Shown here piece by piece: positions 57,185-64,000 of a stretch of DNA of 64,000 nucleotides (the stretch's first letter is position 1; the number at the start of each line of letters is the position of its first letter). A model generated the notes under the pieces. That model did no database searches. It was not told where the DNA came from and saw only the letters and a program-made list of their open reading frames with translations. Location of the stretch: positions 1,736,001 through 1,800,000 of the forward strand of contig CM062384.1 in the NCBI GenBank assembly GCA_031310005.1. The letters are read 5' to 3'. Origin of the DNA: Dactylellina haptotyla. Taxonomy: Eukaryota > Ascomycota > Orbiliomycetes > Orbiliales > Orbiliaceae. The position numbers and the translations under genes are program-made.

Positions 57185-58068
57185 TGTTACACTCCGTACG
57201 CTACCCAATATAACAGTACAAATATGTAATATTAAAATATGTAAAACTTTTTTTTTATTTAAAATATTTAAGTTTTTTAATAAAAAATATATATAAAATT
57301 ATAAAATATTAAAAATAGTTTGTTTAAAATATATAATAATAATAAAATAAAAATAATTAAATATATTAAATTATATTTAAGTTAATTAATAAAGATAGAA
57401 ATATTTTATTAATTTTAATAATAGTCTTATATATATAAATATTATAAAATATTTTTTAAAATTTTTTTTTTTTTTATATATTTATATATATAAAATATAT
57501 AAATAGATAAGCTTTTTAATATTTTTATATTATTTATTTAAATTAAAAAATAAATAAATAAATATTTATATTATATTATAATATAATATATTAAATAATT
57601 ATATAAATTTTATAAATAAATATATTAAAAGTAATATATATTTATAAATATAAAATATAATAATAAAAATTAAAATAATATAATATAAAATAAAATATAA
57701 ATATTTATATTATTAAAACTTATAATCTATAATATTATTTTTTTAAAATAAACTTCCATATTAGCAGCTTTTTATAAAATTTAAAATTCTATATAAATAA
57801 TAATAATTAAATATAAAATAATAATATATTATTGTTGTTTTTATATAGAATTCAATTTTATATATTATTTTTTTGTGTTAAAATTAAATCTATATAAAAT
57901 AATAATTTATATTATAATATAAAATCTATTTTAGGGTAAATACTTATATAATTATATATGTATAAAAAATATAATAATTAAATTAAAATAACTAAATAAA
58001 ATTTAAATTATAAAATATTTTTGTGAGTATAAACAATCAATATATTTTTAAAAATAATAATGTTAGTA
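57185..58068. repeat. Fossil LTR copy 1 (same family as copy 2)
   Basis: About 884 bases beginning TGTTACACT and ending at a position matching the end of copy 2. It aligns along nearly its whole length with 58350-59195 in the same orientation, with many transition-type differences. It has no polymerase remnant of its own beside it and looks like a solo or truncated LTR. Old and broken. Confidence 0.75.
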
Positions 58069-58349
58069 AATAGGTGTTTAAAAAAATTAAAATAAATTTT
58101 TTATTAATATTATAATATTTAAACTAATCAAATTAAAAATTTTAATATTTTTATTTTTCTTTTTTATAAATTTTATATTTGGAATAATTATTTTTATTTT
58201 GTTATATTTAAAAATATAAATTATTTTATTTATATTTAAAATAAATGGTATGGTTGTTTGGTAAACTTATATAAATATTTTTGGATTCTTACATCTAGTT
58301 TTTATATTAATTATTTTATAATAAATCAATTAAATTATTAAATAGAAAA

Positions 58350-59195
58350 TGTTACACTTCGTACGCTATCCAATGTAACGGTATAAATATGTAATACTAA
58401 AATATGCAAAACTCTCTTTCTACTTAGGATATCTGGGTTTCTTAGTAAGAAGTATGTATGGGATTACAAAATATCAAAAATAGCTTATTTAAAATGTATA
58501 ATAATAATTAAAATAAAGATAATTAAATATTAAATTATATTTAAATTGATTAATAAAAATAAGAATATTTTATTAATTTTAAGGATAATTTTATATATAT
58601 AAATAGTTTAATATATTTATAATAAATTATAAATTGTAATAGATTATAGTTTATAATTTATGATTTATAATAAATAATAATTTATAAAATATATTATATT
58701 ATAGTTTAAAATATTGAATAAATAGGTGGGTTTTATAGTCAAATATATTAGGAGTAATATATATTTATGAATATAAAGTGTGGTAGTAGAAATTAGAATA
58801 ATATAGTGTAAAATAAAATATAAATATTTATATTGTTAAAATTTATAATCTATAATATTATCCTTTTTTTAGAATAAACTTCTATATAAATAATTTTTAT
58901 AAAATCTAAAATTTTATATAGATAATAATAACTAAGTATAAAATAATAATATACTATCATTATTCCTATATAGAAATTCAATCTTATATATTATTAATTT
59001 TTATATTAAAATTAAATCTATATAAAATAATAGTTTATATTACAATATAAATTTTGTTTTAAAGTAGATACTTATATAATTATATTTATATAAAAATATA
59101 ATAGTCAAATCAAAATAACAAAATAAAACTTAAATTATAAAACATTTTTACAAATATAAGTAATTAATATATTTTTAAAAATAATAATGTTAACA
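58350..59195. repeat. Fossil LTR copy 2, likely 3' LTR of the minus-strand Gypsy element
   Basis: About 846 bases bounded by TGTTACACTT and TGTTAACA, that is, TG...CA ends. It keeps more G/C than copy 1. The internal region of a minus-strand element lies directly to its right, so it would be that element's 3' LTR. Confidence 0.7.
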
Positions 59196-62100
59196 GATTA
59201 TTATACAAAATTATTAATTAAATAATATTAAAATTAAACTCGCTATATTAAAATATAAAAAAAAATCTTAAGTAGTTTAAATCTTAAGTAGTTTATAAAT
59301 TTTATAAAAATATAATTTCTTATATTATAAAATCCTTTAATAAAAAGTATTTTAATTATATTCATCATAATTATAATTATATTTAAAAAGTGATTAATAA
59401 ATTTTCATAATTCTTATATTATTAATAAAATTAATTATTCTATAATAAATTATATTTTTAGCAACTAAATTAAAAATGGGTAAAATTATACAAAATAAAA
59501 AATATTTAAACTTTATTATTTACTAAAATAGCTTAAATTTAAATAAAAATAATACATTTACAAAAAAATAAATTTAATAAATAAAAAAATAAAATCAACT
59601 TTTAAAAAAAAATTTATTATTAAAAACAAAAGATTTTAAATAGTTTTAAAAATTAAATTTAAAATTATTATCAAATAATATTAATTTTTAACAATTTCTA
59701 AATAATAATATTATTTTTTTAAATAAAAATTAAATAAATATAATGTATAAATTAAATTTTTAAATATAATCAATCAAAAAAGTTTTAAATTATTTTCCTT
59801 ATTCAATTATACCTAAATATATTAGATATTATATGATTTTTTTAAATCTTTCTTTAAATTGTTTATTTAAAAATTTTAATATTTTTTTTTAAAGGTAATT
59901 TTAAATTAGCTTTAAAAAAATATTACTTTTTAATTTTTATAAATTATTTTGTAATTTATAAAATAATAATTATTTGATTAAATATTTATTATTATTATTA
60001 AATTTTTTAAAGATTTTTTTAATTTCATATTTTATATAATTTTTATATTTTATTTTTTTATTTTTTAGGTTTTTTTTTAAGCTTAAAGGGGCTGGTTTTA
60101 AAAATAAAATATGGAAAAATTGATAAATTTGGATAAATTCTGAGATTTTAAATTCAAAAATATTATTATTAAATTTTTTAATAATAATAAAAAATCTATA
60201 TTTTTAATAATCCAATTTTTTTTTTTATCATCCTTTCCATTTAATATATTTAGTAAGTAGGTATACTTTATCTCCTTCTTTTAAAAAAAATGTGTTTATA
60301 TATTATTAATTATAATAATATAATATATATTTTATTATAAATTAAAAATCTTTTTATAAATTATTATAAAAATTCTTTATATTATTAATATGTTTTTCTA
60401 CTTCTGAGATGATTTTTTTAAATATTATAAAAAATAATATTATAATAAAATTCCATCCTTTAAATATTTTATAAAATATATATTTGGTGAATAAATATTT
60501 AGACATATTATAAATAAATTTAAAATATAATAATAATTTAATTTAATTATTTTATACTATGTTAAAAAAACTTTTTAATTATATTTTAATAATTTGGATA
60601 ATTCGTTTTGTAACTTTATTTATTTAGGTGTGTTTTTTGCTAATAATGTTAATTTTAATACCAATTTAATTCTTAATTAAGTTTTAAAATTTACTAACAA
60701 ATAATATATTTTTATTATAAATATATTTAAATTATAATTTATATTAGTTAAAAATTCGTTTATTATAGATTTATTTAAATTTTATTATAAATTATTTAAA
60801 ATTTTATAATTCTAAAATTATTACTTTATTAAATTTATAAATAATAATTAAAATTTTATTATAAATAGTATTTATAAAAAGGTTTTTTAAAAAAAACATT
60901 TTTTATATAAAATTATATAAAATAATTTAAAATGGTTTTAAAAATATATTATAAAGTTATAATTTTTATAAGATAAATATTAGCTAAATTTATTTCAGTA
61001 GTATATATTGTAAATTTTTATATATTATTCAATATGTTGTATTTAAAATTAAAAATAAAATTTAATTAAAAGTTCTAGGTATATTCAGTTTTTAAATATT
61101 TATAAATTAATATATCATAATATTATTTAATAAATTATTATTAAAATTTCTTAATAAAAATATAAAAATTTTTTAAAAAAATAAATTTTTTTATTATAAA
61201 ATAATTTAAAATATTAAAATTTTTAATAATATTTTTTTATTATAAAATATTTTAATAATTTTGTTTAAAATTTTTTATAAATTAATTTTTTAAAATATAA
61301 AAGATAAAATTAAAAGTTTTATTAATTAAGATAATTATATATTATTTTTTTTTAAAAATAGTTTTTTTATCAAATTAAATTTTTACTATTAAATTAAATT
61401 ATTAATTAATAATGTTAGTTCTAAGGTTTTTTTTTTTTTTACAATATACAATTTTTATATTATATTAATTAATAAATTCTTATTAATAAATTTGTTATTT
61501 ACTAAGATTTTTAAAAAATAAAAAATAAATAAGGTTTTATAATTTAAATATATTATAAAAAAATTTTTTATTTAAAAATATATTCTTTATATTTTATAAA
61601 CTTAAATAATAATTATTAATTCTTTATTATAGATGGAGTATTGTAATTTAATAACATCAAATTTATAAGATAGGTAGGTAATAAGGTACTATTTTTAATT
61701 TGGTTATAATTAACACAGACAAATTTTTAACATAATATTAAAAACGTTTATTTTAATTTTAATAAATAGATTAAAATTATATAATTTAAAAATAGAAATT
61801 AAAAAAAATGATTTTTTAAATGTATTAAAAGTATGTATTTAATTAAGAATTATATTAAAGTGTATACTTATTTTTATTAATTCCAAAAAAGTAATAAACA
61901 TATAACTATATTATTTAATAAATTGTTAATAATAATTATAAAATTTTAAAAAAATTTAAATATTTTTGATATTTTAAAATCAAAACCATTTTTAAATTAC
62001 ATCAACTTTTTTAAAATTTATTTTAATTTCTTTAATTATAATAATAATTTTAAAAAATTTATATTTTATAACTTTAAATTCCATTTTTTCCAATTTAATT

Positions 62101-63755
62101 TTAAAATTATATTTATCTAATACTTTAAAAATAATAATAACATATTATTAATATTTTTCAAAATTTATATTATAAATTAATATATCATTAAGATAAATAA
62201 TATATATTTTATTAATATAATTTTTCAATATATAATTTATAAAAATTTAAAAGGATGCTAGGGTGTTAATTAATCCCATAAATATAATTAAATATTTAAA
62301 TAAATTATAATAATATTTAAATATTATTTTTTAAATATTTTTTAAAATGATTCATAAATTATAATAAGTGATAATAATATTAAATTTAGTAAAGTAAATT
62401 ATTTTAATAAAATAATTTAATAATTTATTAATTTGGGGTAAACTGTTGTAATTTTTAATAATAATAGTATTAAAATTTTAATAGTTAATATAAATTTATA
62501 ATTTCCCATTTTTTTTAAAAACGAAAAGGATTGGATATTCTGTAAAAGATTTTAAAAAACAAATATATCCTTTCTATAAATTTTTTTTAATATATTTTTT
62601 AAATATTTTAAATTCTTCTTTTATATAAACATAGATAGGTAAGAATTTAAATATAATTCTTTTTTATAATAATATTTTATAAATAAATTTGTTAAATAAT
62701 GGTAATATATTTTTATTTTTAATTTTTTTAAAAATTTGGATTTATTTAAAAATCTATTTTAAAATTTTAAAAAATAAAATATTTTTAATAATTTCTTTAA
62801 TAATTTTAATAATATTTTTAATTTTAAATTATATTCATTTAAAATATAAACTTATTATAAACAATAATAAATTTCTTTTATTAAAAAATATTTTATGAGT
62901 TTATAAATAAACTTTCAATTATTTATGTATTATTTATTAAATTTAATATAAATTCTATTAATATTTACAATAAATGAATTCAATTATTTTATTTAAAATT
63001 TATGATTAAATTATAATTTTTTAATTAATTATATTTTAAAATAAAATTATCATTAATAAAATTAAAATATTAATAATTTATTTTTTAAAATATTTATTAA
63101 TAATAAAGTTATATTAATTTATATTTAATAATTCCTAAAGGCTTCCTTTAAAAGTAATAATTTTATAAATAGTATTTTTAAATCAGATTAAAAAATTATA
63201 TTTTTTTAATATATTTTTAAAATATATATGATTTTATTCTACTATTTGTAAAGCTTATATTAAATTTCTATTAATAGTATAAAATATTTAAAATGTTATT
63301 TTTTAATTTAATTAATTTTATTAAATTTTATTTTAATGAAATTAAAGTTGGACCATTTAATATACATTACTATCTAAAATTCTTTTAATTTAAATAATTA
63401 TATTATTTGACATTATCAATTCAATATAATAAAATATTTTTACTTTTTTTATTTTTAAAATTAAGCAATATATTTAAAATATTCTACTAACAATTTTAAA
63501 ATATGGATTTTAAATTTTTCCTGTAATAAAATTATTATTTATAATTTATAGTTTTGCAAATATATAATTTTAGAAATTTTTTTTAATATATTATAAAAAT
63601 AATGTTAATCCATTCTTGTATATAATTAGTATAAGTGTAAAAATTTTTATTATAGGAGTAATAATTAAAAAATCTTAATTTGTAAAATTAACATTTTCTT
63701 CCTTCTTTTTTAATTTTTATGATGTTAATATTTAATATAATATTGATGGTATTTA

Positions 63756-63809
63756 AATTATTTATATATAATTAATATGTTTAATTATTTATATATAATT
63801 AATATGTTT
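63756..63809. repeat. Perfect 27-base tandem duplication in the AT-rich block
   Basis: Two identical adjacent 27-base units (63756-63782 and 63783-63809). Perfect identity inside otherwise decayed sequence suggests a recent slippage-type duplication. Confidence 0.85.
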
Positions 63810-64000
63810 TATAATCTTATATTAATTTAATTCCATAGTAATAGAGTATTACAAAATAAATGGTTTATTAATAAAATTGGTAAAAACTTTTTTATTATTT
63901 TTTTATACATTTGTAATTAAAAGTGATTATTTAATTTATATAGTTTTAATATGTAAATTTGATAAAATTTATATTAGAATGTTTATATAATTAGCATTAA

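Larger units (their letters stand above)
56640..64000. other. AT-rich block (RIP-like isochore), continuing past the right edge
   Basis: From about 56.64 kb the sequence changes abruptly from ordinary gene space to almost pure A/T, with stretches of hundreds of bases nearly lacking G or C. It holds no host gene. Recognisable contents are two copies of one LTR and a decayed Ty3/Gypsy polymerase region. The composition and transition-type divergence between the repeat copies fit repeat-induced point mutation; this cause is inferred. A 69-codon frame at 62689-62898 is chance. Confidence 0.9.
58350..64000 (-). mobile_element. Fossil Ty3/Gypsy LTR retrotransposon (partial, continues past window)
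   Basis: Conceptual reading of the minus strand at about 62545-62170 shows, in order, the reverse-transcriptase blocks typical of Ty3/Gypsy (fingers, palm and the YxDD-type active-site block) in degraded form. RNase H and integrase would fall between about 62.1 and 59.2 kb and are not readable by eye. The 3' LTR is at 58350-59195; gag and the 5' LTR would lie beyond 64000. The element is thoroughly broken, with very many disruptions, and appears old. Confidence 0.75.

Noticed and set aside
62689-62898. 69-codon frame in the AT-rich block
   Set aside because: Almost only I, L, K, F and N, as expected of random A/T sequence.
56640-64000. AT-rich block considered as mitochondrial DNA, a telomere or a CRISPR-like array
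   Set aside because: No mitochondrial genes, no telomeric repeat array (a single TTAGGG only) and no regularly spaced repeats; LTR and Gypsy remains explain it better.

Overview
The window is nuclear DNA of a filamentous ascomycete (Pezizomycotina). The evidence is dense gene packing on both strands, many short introns (about 50-150 bases, GTRNGT...CTAAC...YAG), fungal-specific proteins (SepH, Sog2, Rud3, Rtt106, Ypi1), and an abrupt change at about 56.6 kb into an extremely AT-rich block of the kind left by RIP-type mutation of transposons. The class cannot be fixed from the sequence. Exon joins below were worked out by hand from splice signals, reading phase and family conservation. Where the phases sum correctly this is stated.

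Layout. 0-7.2 kb: a KH-domain RNA-binding protein (cut by the left edge), a small unknown locus, a long gene-poor gap and a GPI-type aspartyl protease. 7.4-15.2 kb: a DHX35-like DEAH helicase with eroded ATPase motifs, the RAM-pathway protein Sog2 and a cysteine-rich single-pass membrane protein. 15.6-24.4 kb: histone chaperone Rtt106, Rho1 GTPase with a very long pyrimidine-rich leader, and the U-box E4 ligase Ufd2. 24.9-32.1 kb: Utp25, the tiny secretory-pathway protein Ksh1 (only recoverable by splicing), TAF13, a mitochondrial PPR protein, mitoribosomal mS23 and the PP1 inhibitor Ypi1. 32.4-43 kb: the SIN kinase SepH, an ADCK1/Mcp2-type UbiB-family protein, eIF3f and Cwf18. 43.3-56.4 kb: a second PPR protein, golgin Rud3, Pex19, Ubc9, ribosomal protein S23 (uS12) and Mpp10. 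56.6-64 kb: AT-rich block with two copies of one LTR and a decayed Ty3/Gypsy polymerase region on the minus strand that continues past the right edge.

The genes are almost all conserved housekeeping genes. Themes that recur are polarity and cytokinesis signalling (Sog2, Rho1, SepH), the U3 snoRNP/SSU processome (Utp25, Mpp10), ubiquitin/SUMO (Ufd2, Ubc9), mitochondrial expression and lipid/quinone biology (two PPR proteins, mS23, Mcp2-like), pre-mRNA processing (KH protein, Cwf18) and Golgi/peroxisome membranes (Ksh1, Rud3, Pex19). I do not see an operon-like or defence-like novel system. The points most worth following up are the eroded motor motifs of the DHX35-like protein, the probable 1.4 kb leader intron of rho1 ending directly at the start codon, the in-frame stop-free intron of rtt106, several micro-exons, and the sharp edge of the AT-rich block.
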